Below, one piece after another: positions 15,900 through 25,433 of a stretch of DNA of 64,000 nt. Source of the DNA: Brachyspira pilosicoli (GTDB lineage Bacteria; Spirochaetota; Brachyspiria; Brachyspirales; Brachyspiraceae); NCBI RefSeq assembly GCF_008016535.1, contig NZ_SAXY01000012.1:1-64000 (forward strand). The letters are read 5' to 3'. The first letter of the stretch is position 1; every line of letters begins with the position of its first letter. Both the position numbers and the translations under genes were made by a program. The notes beneath the pieces are model-generated. The model ran no database searches. It was not told the origin of the DNA and saw only the letters and a list, made by a program, of their open reading frames with translations.

Positions 15900-16931
15900 A
15901 TGATAAATATAGAGAATATCACTAAAAAATATAAAAACAATATAGTTTTAAAATCTGTTTCTTTAAACATAGAACAAGGCGAATTTGTATCAATAATAGG
16001 TTCAAGCGGCTGCGGCAAAACTACTCTCCTAAAAATGATAAATAGATTAATAAAACCTACAAGCGGTAAGATATATATAAATAACGAAAACATATACGAT
16101 AAAGATCCAATAAAACTTAGAAGAAATATAGGTTATGTTATACAACAAACAGGCTTATTTCCTCATATGACTATAAAAGAAAACATAGAAATCATACCAA
16201 AAATTGAAAAAATAAAAACAGATGATATATACAAAAAAACTTTAGAATTAATGGAGATGGTTTCATTAAATCCTGAAGAGTATTTAGATAGATATCCTTA
16301 TGAATTAAGCGGCGGACAACAGCAAAGAGTTGGAGTTGCTAGGGCATTTGCAAATAATCCAGATATTATACTTATGGATGAACCTTTTAGTGCTTTAGAT
16401 CCTATTACAAGAAATGATTTACAAAATGAACTTTTGAATATGCAATCTAAACTAAAAAAAACTATAGTATTTGTTACACATGATATGGATGAAGCTATAA
16501 AATTATCAGATAAAATATGCTTAATGAAAGATGGTGAAATATTACAATATGATATACCTGAAAAAATATTAAAAGAACCTGCAAATGAATATGTAGAATC
16601 TTTTGTTGGTAAAAACAAGATTTGGGATAATCCTGAATATATAAGAGCTAAAAATATAATGCTTGCTATAGAAGATAATATAAAAGATAATGATAGTAAT
16701 ATAACTAAAATATTTAAACATATCACTAATGCTTATAAATATAGAGATTCTATAAAAATTAAAGAAGAAGAAAATATATCAACAATATTACAAATATTTG
16801 ATGAAACTAAAAAAGAGAGTTTATATGTAATAGATGATAAAAATAAAGTAATAGGGATAATCACTAAAGATGAATTAGTTTATATTTTAAACAAAAAGTT
16901 CCTTTATGATAAAGAAAAAAGTGAGGTATAA
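15900..16931 (+). CDS. opuCA: glycine betaine/carnitine/choline ABC transporter ATP-binding protein
   Basis: 343 residues of the OpuCA/ProV type. Walker A GSSGCGKT is at 34-41, the Q-loop follows, the signature is LSGGQQQR, Walker B is IILMDEP, and the H-loop is VTHD. The C-terminal 100 residues hold CBS-like sequence (ESLYVIDDKNKVIGIITKDEL), the ionic-strength sensor region of this family, though only one clear CBS unit is visible. GGGG lies before the ATG. It is followed two bases after its stop by the fused permease/binding protein gene, so the two form a complete importer for compatible solutes. Confidence 0.85.
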   Translation: MINIENITKKYKNNIVLKSVSLNIEQGEFVSIIGSSGCGKTTLLKMINRLIKPTSGKIYINNENIYDKDPIKLRRNIGYVIQQTGLFPHMTIKENIEIIPKIEKIKTDDIYKKTLELMEMVSLNPEEYLDRYPYELSGGQQQRVGVARAFANNPDIILMDEPFSALDPITRNDLQNELLNMQSKLKKTIVFVTHDMDEAIKLSDKICLMKDGEILQYDIPEKILKEPANEYVESFVGKNKIWDNPEYIRAKNIMLAIEDNIKDNDSNITKIFKHITNAYKYRDSIKIKEEENISTILQIFDETKKESLYVIDDKNKVIGIITKDELVYILNKKFLYDKEKSEV

Positions 16932-16933
16932 TA

Positions 16934-18523
16934 TTGAAAATAGTATTTGAATTTTTAAATTACATACTAGAACAAAGAAATGAAATATTAACTTTACTAA
17001 TACAGCATATTAGATTAACTGTATTTTCTGTATTACTTGCAATAGTTTTAGGGGTACCATTAGGAATATTAGTTAAATATGTGCAAAAGTTAAACAAGCC
17101 AATTTTAGGTTTTGCTAATATAGTTCAAGCTATACCTAGCATGGCATTATTAGGAATAGCTATACCATTGTTAGGTATAGGTTCTGCCCCTGCTATAGCT
17201 ATGGTAATACTCTATTCACTTCTGCCTATAATAAAAAATACATACACTGGCCTTTCAAACATAAGCCCGCAAATAATGGAAGCTGCTAAAGGAATTGGAC
17301 TCACAAAAATGCAAAGACTATTTAAAATACAAATACCTTTATCACTTCCTGTAATAATGGCAGGTATAAGAGTATCAGCTGTTACTGCTGTCGGACTAAT
17401 GACTATAGCGGCATATATCGGTGCTGGAGGTTTAGGTTATTTGGTATTTTCTGGAATAAGAACTATAAACAATTTTCAAATACTTGCCGGAGCTATTCCT
17501 GCATGTTTATTAGCTTTATTTGTAGATTATATATTTTCTATTATAGAGAGATTAGTAACACCTATTAGCTTGCAAACTAATACTTTAATCAATACAAGAG
17601 AAATATATTTACAAAGAAAAAAAGAGAAAAAAATAATATATACTGTCGTTCTTGTAATAATATTAATTGCATCATTACAGATAATAAATAATAACAAAAA
17701 AAATATCAAAACTATAACTGTAGGTTCATTAATGTTTACAGAACAGCTTATTTTGGGCAATATGATATCTGATTTAATAGAAAGTAATACCGATATAAAA
17801 GTTAACCGAAAATTAGCTTTAGGAGGAACACAGATAGTATTTGGGGCATTAGAAAGAGGAGATATAGATTTATATGTAGATTATACTGGAACTATGTATT
17901 CTAGTGTGCTTAAATATACTCCAACAAATGATGTTCAATTTGTTTATGATACTGTAAAAAAAGAATTAAAAGAGAAGAATAAAATAGAAGTATTAGAGCC
18001 TTTTTATTTCAATAATACTTATGTGCTTGCCATAAGAGAAGATACAAAAAAAAGGTATAATCTCAAAAATATAAGTGACTTAAGAATAGCTGATAACAGA
18101 TTAAATTTTTGCGGTACTATAGAGTTTATGAATAGAAAAGACGGAATTATAGGCCTTACTAATCTTTATTCATTAAACTTTAAATCATATACAGCAATAG
18201 ATGATGCTCCTAGATACATAGCCATTAATAATAAAGAAGTAGATATAATAACTGCATTCTCTACTGACGGATTACTTAAAAAGTTTTCTCTTGTTACATT
18301 AAAAGATGATAAAAACTTATTCCCGCCATATTATCCTGTACCATTAATGCGTGAAAGCACATTAAAAAAATATAAAGAATTAAGAGGGTTATTAAATAGA
18401 TTGGGCGTATTATTAAATGAAAATATTATGATAGAATTAAACTATCAAGTAGATGAGTTACAAAAAGACCCTAGAATAGTTGCTAGAGAGTTTCTTATAA
18501 AAAATAATCTAATAAAGGAATAA
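16934..18523 (+). CDS. fused permease and substrate-binding protein of osmolyte ABC importer
   Basis: 529 residues from a TTG start two bases after the previous stop, with GTGAGG as ribosome binding site. Residues 1-210 are the membrane permease (five to six helices, EAAKGIGLTKMQRLFKIQIP coupling loop). After one more helix (about 233-250), residues 260-525 are an OpuAC-type binding domain (TVGSLMFTEQLILGNMISDL, DLYVDYTGTMYSSVL). This OpuCB-OpuCC fusion is a known arrangement in the quaternary-amine transporter family; the binding domain is tethered and faces the periplasm. Substrates are expected to be glycine betaine, choline or carnitine. Confidence 0.85.
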   Translation: MKIVFEFLNYILEQRNEILTLLIQHIRLTVFSVLLAIVLGVPLGILVKYVQKLNKPILGFANIVQAIPSMALLGIAIPLLGIGSAPAIAMVILYSLLPIIKNTYTGLSNISPQIMEAAKGIGLTKMQRLFKIQIPLSLPVIMAGIRVSAVTAVGLMTIAAYIGAGGLGYLVFSGIRTINNFQILAGAIPACLLALFVDYIFSIIERLVTPISLQTNTLINTREIYLQRKKEKKIIYTVVLVIILIASLQIINNNKKNIKTITVGSLMFTEQLILGNMISDLIESNTDIKVNRKLALGGTQIVFGALERGDIDLYVDYTGTMYSSVLKYTPTNDVQFVYDTVKKELKEKNKIEVLEPFYFNNTYVLAIREDTKKRYNLKNISDLRIADNRLNFCGTIEFMNRKDGIIGLTNLYSLNFKSYTAIDDAPRYIAINNKEVDIITAFSTDGLLKKFSLVTLKDDKNLFPPYYPVPLMRESTLKKYKELRGLLNRLGVLLNENIMIELNYQVDELQKDPRIVAREFLIKNNLIKE

Positions 18524-18531
18524 TAAAATCA

Positions 18532-19686
18532 ATGAAAAAAAGAGTTCTTATACTTGGTGCTACAGGTTCTATAGGAGTAAATACTTGCTCGGTAATAGAA
18601 CATTTTTATAATGACTTTGAAATAGTAGGAATTACTACAAATACAAAAATTGATGTTTTAAAAGAAGAATGTATAAAATTCAAGCCAAAATATGTGCATA
18701 TATCTTCTCAGGAAGCATTAGAGAATTTCAAAAAATTTAATATCAATGTTAACATTCATGAAGGAAGCATAGCTGATTTCGTAAAAGATATTGATTTTGA
18801 TATACTAGTAAATGCTTTAGTAGGATATTCTGGTTTTCTTCCAACAATAGAAGCAATAAAAAAATCTAAAGTTGTAGCATTAGCAAATAAAGAAACATTA
18901 GTTGTAGGGGGAGATATAATTAATGATTTATTAAAAAAACATAATGCTAAATTAGTACCTATAGACAGCGAACATTCTGCAATCTTTCAAATATTAAATC
19001 ATTTTAAAAATGTACCAATATCCAAAGTAATAATAACAGCATCTGGAGGACCTTTCTTTAGAACTCCAAAAGAAGAGTTAAAAAATGTTACAGTAGAAAT
19101 GGCATTAAAACACCCAACTTGGAATATGGGCGGAAAAATTACAATAGATAGTGCCACTATGATGAATAAGGGTTTTGAAGTAATAGAAGCCCATCATTTA
19201 TTTAATTTAGATTATGAGAAAATAGAAACTATAATACACCCTCAAAGTTTGATACATTCTATGGTTGAGTTTGTAGATGGAGAGATTTATGCTCAGATTG
19301 GTAAAAATGATATGCGTCTTCCCATACAACATGCCCTCACCTACCCAGAAGTAAAAAATACACCTTTTGAAAAATTAAAACTTTATGAACATAGCGAGAT
19401 TAATTTTTATAAGATGGATTTTAATAAATTTATTATGCTTAAACTTGCATATGAGTGCGGTAAAAAAGGAGGCTTATATCCTTGCATATTAAACGCTGCT
19501 AATGAAGTATGCGTGTATTCTTTTTTGGAGAGAAAAATAAGATTTACAGAAATATTTGATATAGTAGAAAGAATGGTAAAAATAAATGTTGATCACATAC
19601 CGCTTACTGTAGAAAATATTATAAAAATTGACAATGAAACAAGAAAAGAAACTTTAAAATTAATAGAAACTATAAAACATATGTGA
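18532..19686 (+). CDS. dxr: 1-deoxy-D-xylulose 5-phosphate reductoisomerase
   Basis: 384 residues, normal for Dxr/IspC. It rearranges and reduces DXP to 2-C-methyl-D-erythritol 4-phosphate with NADPH and a divalent metal, the second step of the non-mevalonate isoprenoid route. Seen: NADPH-binding GATGSIG (8-14), ALANKETLV, the metal/substrate region IDSEHSAIFQ, the flexible loop SGGPF, and NMGGKITIDSATMMNKGFE. It starts 8 bases after the transporter gene with AAGGA inside the previous stop region, and is followed by the DUF815 ATPase 7 bases on, so all four genes may be one transcript although the functions are unrelated. Confidence 0.95.
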   Translation: MKKRVLILGATGSIGVNTCSVIEHFYNDFEIVGITTNTKIDVLKEECIKFKPKYVHISSQEALENFKKFNINVNIHEGSIADFVKDIDFDILVNALVGYSGFLPTIEAIKKSKVVALANKETLVVGGDIINDLLKKHNAKLVPIDSEHSAIFQILNHFKNVPISKVIITASGGPFFRTPKEELKNVTVEMALKHPTWNMGGKITIDSATMMNKGFEVIEAHHLFNLDYEKIETIIHPQSLIHSMVEFVDGEIYAQIGKNDMRLPIQHALTYPEVKNTPFEKLKLYEHSEINFYKMDFNKFIMLKLAYECGKKGGLYPCILNAANEVCVYSFLERKIRFTEIFDIVERMVKINVDHIPLTVENIIKIDNETRKETLKLIETIKHM

Positions 19687-19693
19687 GCAAATT

Positions 19694-20854
19694 ATGAAAG
19701 AAAAAATAATAATTGGGTTTTCAAAATTAATAATATTTAGAGAAATATTGAAAACAAAAACTATAAAAAAATTAATAAAGTTATTAAAATATAATTCTAA
19801 TGATTATACAGAAACAACATATTTGTATTATGATTTTTTAAATGAACTTTATAATAACAATGATAATATAGGGGACTATTTATTAGAATATATATTTAGA
19901 GATGATAACATATATATAAAAAAGATTTTATTAAAACAAAATATAAATAAAAATATAGAAAATGCTTTAAAAGAAGAATTAGATTTTTTTAGTTATTTAT
20001 CTGAAATTAATTTTTCTGATATTTATAATAATTTAGCAGAGTTAGAAACAAAAAAAATTGATTTTTATAATATATATTCTACTCATATAAAAGAAATTAA
20101 CAAAAAAGGATACGGCATATTTTATAATAGCAATATGTTCACACTTGATGAAAGAAACAATATAATAAAAGCAGAACATCAAGACAATCAAAATATCAAA
20201 CAACTATATGGCTATGATAGAGAAAGAGAGAAAGTAATACAAAATACTAGAGTCTTATTAGAAGGCAAGAAGGCAAATAACATACTTCTTTATGGAGATG
20301 CTGGTACTGGTAAAAGCAGCACTATAAAAGCAGTTGCAAATATGTTTAGAGATGAAGGTTTAAGGCTTATTGAAGTTAAAAAAACTCAATTATCATTTAT
20401 CACAGATATAATACAAAAATTGAGTTTAAGTCCTCTTAAATTTATAATATTCATAGATGATTTAACTTTTTCTTCAAATGATGATAGTTTCTCATATTTA
20501 AAAGCTGTACTTGAAGGCGGAGTAAACTCTTTTCCGCAGAATATAGTAGTCTATGTTACTTCAAATTACAGGCATTTAATAAAAGAAAACTTTAATGACA
20601 GAACAGGCGATGATATACATTTGGAAGACACCATTCAGCAGATAATGAGTTTAACAAATAGATTTGGTATAGTTATAACCTTCCAAAGACCAGATAGGGA
20701 TTTATTTATAGATATAGTATTATCGTATGCCAAAGACAATAATATACAAATAGATAAAGAAGAGCTTATAAAACAAGCTGAAAGCTATGCTATAAGAAGT
20801 GCTGGAAGAAGCCCAAGAGCGGCAAAGCAGTTTATAGAAACATTAATATTATAA
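19694..20854 (+). CDS. DUF815-family AAA+ ATPase
   Basis: 386 residues. The N-terminal 170 residues are variable and helical. The ATPase domain follows: Walker A GDAGTGKS at about 201-208, Walker B FIIFIDDLTF, sensor YVTSNYRHLIKENF, and a lid with RSAGRSPRAAKQFIE at the end. This layout is that of the DUF815 proteins, single-chain AAA+ ATPases of unknown cellular role found in many anaerobes. It is co-directional with dxr and converges on the membrane protein gene with only two bases between stops. Confidence 0.8.
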   Translation: MKEKIIIGFSKLIIFREILKTKTIKKLIKLLKYNSNDYTETTYLYYDFLNELYNNNDNIGDYLLEYIFRDDNIYIKKILLKQNINKNIENALKEELDFFSYLSEINFSDIYNNLAELETKKIDFYNIYSTHIKEINKKGYGIFYNSNMFTLDERNNIIKAEHQDNQNIKQLYGYDREREKVIQNTRVLLEGKKANNILLYGDAGTGKSSTIKAVANMFRDEGLRLIEVKKTQLSFITDIIQKLSLSPLKFIIFIDDLTFSSNDDSFSYLKAVLEGGVNSFPQNIVVYVTSNYRHLIKENFNDRTGDDIHLEDTIQQIMSLTNRFGIVITFQRPDRDLFIDIVLSYAKDNNIQIDKEELIKQAESYAIRSAGRSPRAAKQFIETLIL

Positions 20855-20856
20855 AA

Positions 20857-22431
20857 CTATTTTTCTATATATCTATAAACTTTTAATTTGTCATTGCCTA
20901 CAATGAGTTTAGCATCATTAGGTAAATTATTTAATATATCATCATAAGGTTTTGATTTGCCTGTAGTTTTTAGCCTCACATTATCTATTTCATAATATAT
21001 AAAGTAAGTTAATTTTGAATTATCATCTCTACTCCAATCCAAATTTGGAAAATAAGCTAACCGCATATTATCAAAATAATTTTCATCATATGGTAGTATT
21101 TTAAATGGTTTTCCTCCAGCATCTTTGGATATAGCAGTTAATATACTTCTAAATCTTGTTTCTGTATATGGAGCTTCAAATAAATTATAATATCTTGTCA
21201 TATGTAAAAAACCCATATTGATACTATTTAATGTAAGAAGTATTATAGAAATCAATAATAATTTATTTTTATTATTTAATAATTCATTAAATAATATTAT
21301 TATAGTTATAAAAGAAAAAGCAAATATACCATATAAATATCTAAATGTACCAGGCACTGATTTAAATGCCACAAATGTCAAACAAGTAACTGGTATAAAT
21401 AATAAATAAAATATAAAACCTTCTTTTTCAATAATCTTGGCTGTATTTTTAAACTCCATTTTTTTCGACTTAATAAGAAATATTATAGAATATATAAATG
21501 CTGATAAAGAAATAACTGCTGTAATTGCTAAAAATACCATACCAATAAAAAAAGTATTTTCAGTAAACCAAAAATATTTTACTGGTGTTGAATTAGTACC
21601 ATATAAAACAGAAATTTCATTAGTAGGAAAAATAAATATTGAATAAACTTGTGGAAGTCCTTTAAAATAAGAAGATCTTTGCATATTAAGCATTAAATTC
21701 ATATTAAAGAAACCATTTTTTATCTCTGAAACTAAATAAGGCAAATATGTTAAAAATGCAATAAATACTCCAAGCAAATGAGCCTTAATATATTTAAACG
21801 TTCTTTTATATCTAATTATAAGATAAACAATAGTAGTAGGAACAACCGAGAAAAATACTGCTATATGTCCTTGAGCCATTAAAGCCTCTATTGGGAAAAT
21901 AAACATTGCAGATATAAAAGCTAACTTTTCATCATTATTTGAAACATACTCTGAAAAAACTATCAGTAATATAAAAGAAAGCATTAATGGTATATTAGGA
22001 TTCCAAAAATCATTAGAAGAAAATATAACATAACCATTTGTAAGAATTAATGCCGATAAAACCGCACAAATATAAAGCGAAAATCTTTTATATATCCAAA
22101 ATAAAAATAATATTAATATTAAAGCACAAATTATTATGTAAATAATTCTAGCACCAACAATAGATGCCCCACCCAAAGTATAACATAATAAATATAGTAT
22201 ATAATAAAATCCCCCCGGTATTCTGGCATAAGTAGTATTATCACTAACAGATTGAGGATTCATAAGTCTATTACCTACAACAGGTATAGTCTTTGTCTCA
22301 TAATATTGTTTCATATCATATAAATGATATATTGGGTCTATATAAATAGCAGTTCTATTAAAAGCATAAAAATGTATAAATATCGTAGATATAAATGATA
22401 CTACAATAGATAAAATTAGTATTTTTTTCAT
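20857..22431 (-). CDS. polytopic membrane protein, GT-C glycosyltransferase-like
   Basis: 524 residues with an N-terminal membrane helix, then an extracytoplasmic loop holding acidic residues (YIDPIYHLYDMKQYY), followed by about ten more membrane helices and a soluble C-terminal domain of about 100 residues (RSILTAISKDAGGKPFKILP). That layout, with acidic residues in the first outer loop, is characteristic of the GT-C superfamily (PMT/ArnT-like), which transfer sugars from lipid carriers. Similarity in sequence is weak, so the substrate and even the activity are open. No glycan genes adjoin it; the opp operon ends 15 bases upstream of its ATG. Confidence 0.5.
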   Translation of the reverse strand: MKKILILSIVVSFISTIFIHFYAFNRTAIYIDPIYHLYDMKQYYETKTIPVVGNRLMNPQSVSDNTTYARIPGGFYYILYLLCYTLGGASIVGARIIYIIICALILILFLFWIYKRFSLYICAVLSALILTNGYVIFSSNDFWNPNIPLMLSFILLIVFSEYVSNNDEKLAFISAMFIFPIEALMAQGHIAVFFSVVPTTIVYLIIRYKRTFKYIKAHLLGVFIAFLTYLPYLVSEIKNGFFNMNLMLNMQRSSYFKGLPQVYSIFIFPTNEISVLYGTNSTPVKYFWFTENTFFIGMVFLAITAVISLSAFIYSIIFLIKSKKMEFKNTAKIIEKEGFIFYLLFIPVTCLTFVAFKSVPGTFRYLYGIFAFSFITIIILFNELLNNKNKLLLISIILLTLNSINMGFLHMTRYYNLFEAPYTETRFRSILTAISKDAGGKPFKILPYDENYFDNMRLAYFPNLDWSRDDNSKLTYFIYYEIDNVRLKTTGKSKPYDDILNNLPNDAKLIVGNDKLKVYRYIEK

Positions 22432-22446
22432 GAAAGCTCTTATAAT

Positions 22447-23409
22447 TTAAACTAAATGGCAAGCACAATAATGACCATTTTCAATCTCTCTAAACTCAGG
22501 CACTTTCTCAGCACAAATAGCCTCTGCCTTAGGACATCTTGTTCTAAACTTGCAGCCTGATGGAGGATTGATTGGAGAAGGTATTTCCCCAGAAAGTATT
22601 ATACGTTGTTTGTTTTTTGCCACTGAAGGCTCTGATATAGGTATAGCAGAAATTAAAGACTGAGTATAAGGGTGAAGCGATTTTGTATATAATGATTCAC
22701 TGTCTGTAAGCTCAACAATATTACCCAAATACATAACAGCTATTCTTTTGGATATTTGACGAACTACTGCTAAATCATGAGCAATAAATAAGTAAGTAAG
22801 CTTCATATCCTGCTGCATATCATAAAGCATATTTATAATCTGAGCCTGAATAGAAACATCTAAAGCAGATACTGGTTCATCGCAAACTATAAACTCTGGA
22901 TCAACAGCCAAAGCACGAGCTATACCTATACGTTGTCTTTGCCCGCCAGAAAACTCATGCGGATATCTCTGTGCCTGTTCAGCATTAAGCCCAACAAGTT
23001 TAAGGAGATTTATTACTTTCTCTCTTCTCTCTGCCTTTGTAGAATAAAGTTTATGTACATCAAGAGCCTCCCCTATTATATCTTCAACAGTCATACGAGG
23101 ATTAAGTGAAGCATAAGGGTCTTGGAAAATAATTTGCATTCTTTTAGCATACTGCCTATAATTATTTTCATTAACTTCTTCGCCATTAAAAAATATTTTA
23201 CCGCCTGTAGGTTTATATAGATGAAGTAAAGTTCTTCCAAGTGTAGTTTTACCGCTTCCAGATTCTCCCACAAGTCCAAAAGTTTCTCCTTTATTTATGG
23301 TAAAAGATACTCCATCAACGGCTTTCACAGTTTGTATATTTCTTCCAAACAAACCGCCCTTTATTTTAAAATGTTGTTTTAAGTCTTGTATTTCTATTAA
23401 AGGTGTCAT
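22447..23409 (-). CDS. oppF: oligopeptide/dipeptide ABC transporter ATP-binding protein (F type)
   Basis: 320 residues. Walker A GESGSGKT is at 48-55, the Q-loop is FQDPYASLNPR, the signature FSGGQRQRIGIARAL and Walker B FIVCDEPVSALD. The C-terminal peptide-transporter extension has a Cys-rich motif GCKFRTRCPKAEAIC, which in this family can hold a 4Fe-4S cluster. It is the last gene of the oppBCDF operon, on the inner face of the membrane pairing with the D subunit. Opp and Dpp (or nickel) importers cannot be told apart without the binding protein, which is not in this window. Confidence 0.9.
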   Translation of the reverse strand: MTPLIEIQDLKQHFKIKGGLFGRNIQTVKAVDGVSFTINKGETFGLVGESGSGKTTLGRTLLHLYKPTGGKIFFNGEEVNENNYRQYAKRMQIIFQDPYASLNPRMTVEDIIGEALDVHKLYSTKAERREKVINLLKLVGLNAEQAQRYPHEFSGGQRQRIGIARALAVDPEFIVCDEPVSALDVSIQAQIINMLYDMQQDMKLTYLFIAHDLAVVRQISKRIAVMYLGNIVELTDSESLYTKSLHPYTQSLISAIPISEPSVAKNKQRIILSGEIPSPINPPSGCKFRTRCPKAEAICAEKVPEFREIENGHYCACHLV

Positions 23410-23440
23410 AATAAACTACTCTCTTTTTTTAATTAGTATT

Positions 23441-24412
23441 TTAATTAGGCATTTGATGAAGCCAGCAAGCAGAAAAATGCCCTTTCTCAAACTCGGTTCT
23501 AGGAGGTTTATTATCTATACAAACCTTCATACATTCTTCGCATCTTGTGCTAAAAGGACAGCCTGCCTTCATATTAAGTAAATCTATAGGAGTTCCTTCT
23601 ATAGGTATAAGTCTGTCTTGCTTAATATCAATACGAGGCAAAGATTTTAGAAGCCCTAAAGTATAAGGGTGTTTAGGTCTTTCAAATATATCAAATACAG
23701 TACCCCTCTCTACTATACTGCCGCCGTACATAACTATAATATCATCAGCCATATCAGCAACAATTCCAAAGTCATGCGTAATGAGTATAACAGCCATATG
23801 TATTTTTTTCTGTATATCTTTTATAAGCTCGAGTATCTGTGCCTGTATTGTAACATCTAATGCAGTTGTAGGCTCATCAGCAATAAGTATTTTAGGATCT
23901 CCTGCAAGAGCCATAGCTATCATTATACGCTGACGCATACCGCCTGAAAGCTCATGCGGATATTGTTTTATTCTTCTTCTTGGCTCATTAATACCAACTA
24001 ATGTTAAAAGCTCTACAATTCTTTCTACTGCATCTGTTGTACTTATTTTTTTATGAGTAGTTAAAGCCTCCATAAGCTGATTGCCTATAGTATATACTGG
24101 ATTTAAACATGTCATGGGGTCTTGGAAAATCATTGATATAGAATCGCCCCTTATTTTCTTTTTTTCATGTTCAGAAAGCTTTATTAAATCAGTACCTTCA
24201 AAAAGTATCTCTCCATTAATAATTTTACCGGGCTCTTCTATAAGCCCCATAATAGAATAAGCTGATACACTTTTACCGCTTCCAGACTCCCCAACTATTC
24301 CTAACACTTTAGATTTATCTAATTTATAAGAAATATTATTAACAGCCTTAACCTCTCCAAGCGGTGTAAAAAAAGATACGCTTAAATTTTTAACTTCTAG
24401 TAAACTTTCCAT
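23441..24412 (-). CDS. oppD: oligopeptide/dipeptide ABC transporter ATP-binding protein (D type)
   Basis: 323 residues. Walker A GESGSGKS is at 41-48, the Q-loop FQDPMTCLNPVY, the signature LSGGMRQRIMIAMAL and Walker B ILIADEPTTALD. The C-terminal extension has GCPFSTRCEECMKVC, the Cys-rich peptide-importer tail. AAGGTGG precedes the ATG. Lies 22 bases after the second permease gene and 31 bases before the F subunit, all co-transcribed. It hydrolyses ATP as a heterodimer with the F protein. Confidence 0.9.
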   Translation of the reverse strand: MESLLEVKNLSVSFFTPLGEVKAVNNISYKLDKSKVLGIVGESGSGKSVSAYSIMGLIEEPGKIINGEILFEGTDLIKLSEHEKKKIRGDSISMIFQDPMTCLNPVYTIGNQLMEALTTHKKISTTDAVERIVELLTLVGINEPRRRIKQYPHELSGGMRQRIMIAMALAGDPKILIADEPTTALDVTIQAQILELIKDIQKKIHMAVILITHDFGIVADMADDIIVMYGGSIVERGTVFDIFERPKHPYTLGLLKSLPRIDIKQDRLIPIEGTPIDLLNMKAGCPFSTRCEECMKVCIDNKPPRTEFEKGHFSACWLHQMPN

Positions 24413-24434
24413 TAAATACCACCTTTATAGCTTT

Positions 24435-25418
24435 TTATCTGTTTTTCATTCTAGGATCCAAAGCATCTCTAAGTCCGTCACCCACCAAATTAAAACAAAG
24501 TATTATCACACTTATTAAAGCAGCAGGGAAAAGCAACTGATAAGGATAAGAATAAACCCCGCTAACAGCATTTGAAGTTAAAGAGCCAAGTGAAACCATA
24601 GGAGCACTTACACCCAAACCTAAGAAACTTAAAAAAGCCTCAACAAATATCGCATTAGGTATCTGAACCATAGCTGATACTATTATTGCACCCATAGCAT
24701 TAGGTATTAAGTGCTTAAAAATTATTCTGCCATGTGAAGTACCTAAAGCCCTCGCAGCAGTTACAAACTCCTGATTTTTTAATGCTAAAATCTGTCCCCT
24801 AGTCATTCTAGCCATATTAGTCCAATAAAGCAAAGATATAACTATAAATATACTAAAAAGTCCGGGACCTAAAAGTCCGATTCCTCTCAAAGATTCGCTT
24901 TGTAAAAATAACTTATCCATAGGAGCTTTAAGAACTACAGATAATAATACAACAATCAAAAGTGTAGGCACAGCACTGATAATATCTACTATACGCATCA
25001 TGATATTATCAAGCATGCCACCAAAATATCCAGATATAGAACCATAAACTATACCTATTATTACAACCAAAGTAGCAGACACTATACCTATTAAAAGAGA
25101 TATTCTAGCCCCTATCATACAACGCACAAGTAAGTCCCTCCCTAAAGTATCTGTACCAAAAGGGTGTTCTAATGTAGGCAAACTATTTTCTACCCCTCTG
25201 TTTATTTGAGCATATTCATATTCTGATATCATAGGTATAAATATAGCAAGAAGTGCTATAATACCTATTATTATAATAGAAACTAAAGCCACTTTATTTT
25301 TTTTGAATCTTCTATACGCATCCTGCCAATAAGTTACACTCTCTCTCTTTACCTCTGCAGAAGCCTTTTCTTCTTCGCTTGCCTTTACAAATAATGATTT
25401 ATCTAAACTATTTTCCAT
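24435..25418 (-). CDS. oppC: oligopeptide/dipeptide ABC transporter permease (C type)
   Basis: 327 residues with a charged cytoplasmic N-terminus, a first membrane helix at about 40-62, a periplasmic loop (HPFGTDTLGRDLLVRCMIGA is the conserved C-permease signature), and five further helices. The coupling loop is EFVTAARALGTSHGRIIFKH. AAAGGA precedes its ATG. It pairs with the B permease 15 bases upstream to form the membrane channel of the peptide importer. Confidence 0.9.
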   Translation of the reverse strand: MENSLDKSLFVKASEEEKASAEVKRESVTYWQDAYRRFKKNKVALVSIIIIGIIALLAIFIPMISEYEYAQINRGVENSLPTLEHPFGTDTLGRDLLVRCMIGARISLLIGIVSATLVVIIGIVYGSISGYFGGMLDNIMMRIVDIISAVPTLLIVVLLSVVLKAPMDKLFLQSESLRGIGLLGPGLFSIFIVISLLYWTNMARMTRGQILALKNQEFVTAARALGTSHGRIIFKHLIPNAMGAIIVSAMVQIPNAIFVEAFLSFLGLGVSAPMVSLGSLTSNAVSGVYSYPYQLLFPAALISVIILCFNLVGDGLRDALDPRMKNR

Positions 25419-25433
25419 TTATTATTCCTTTTA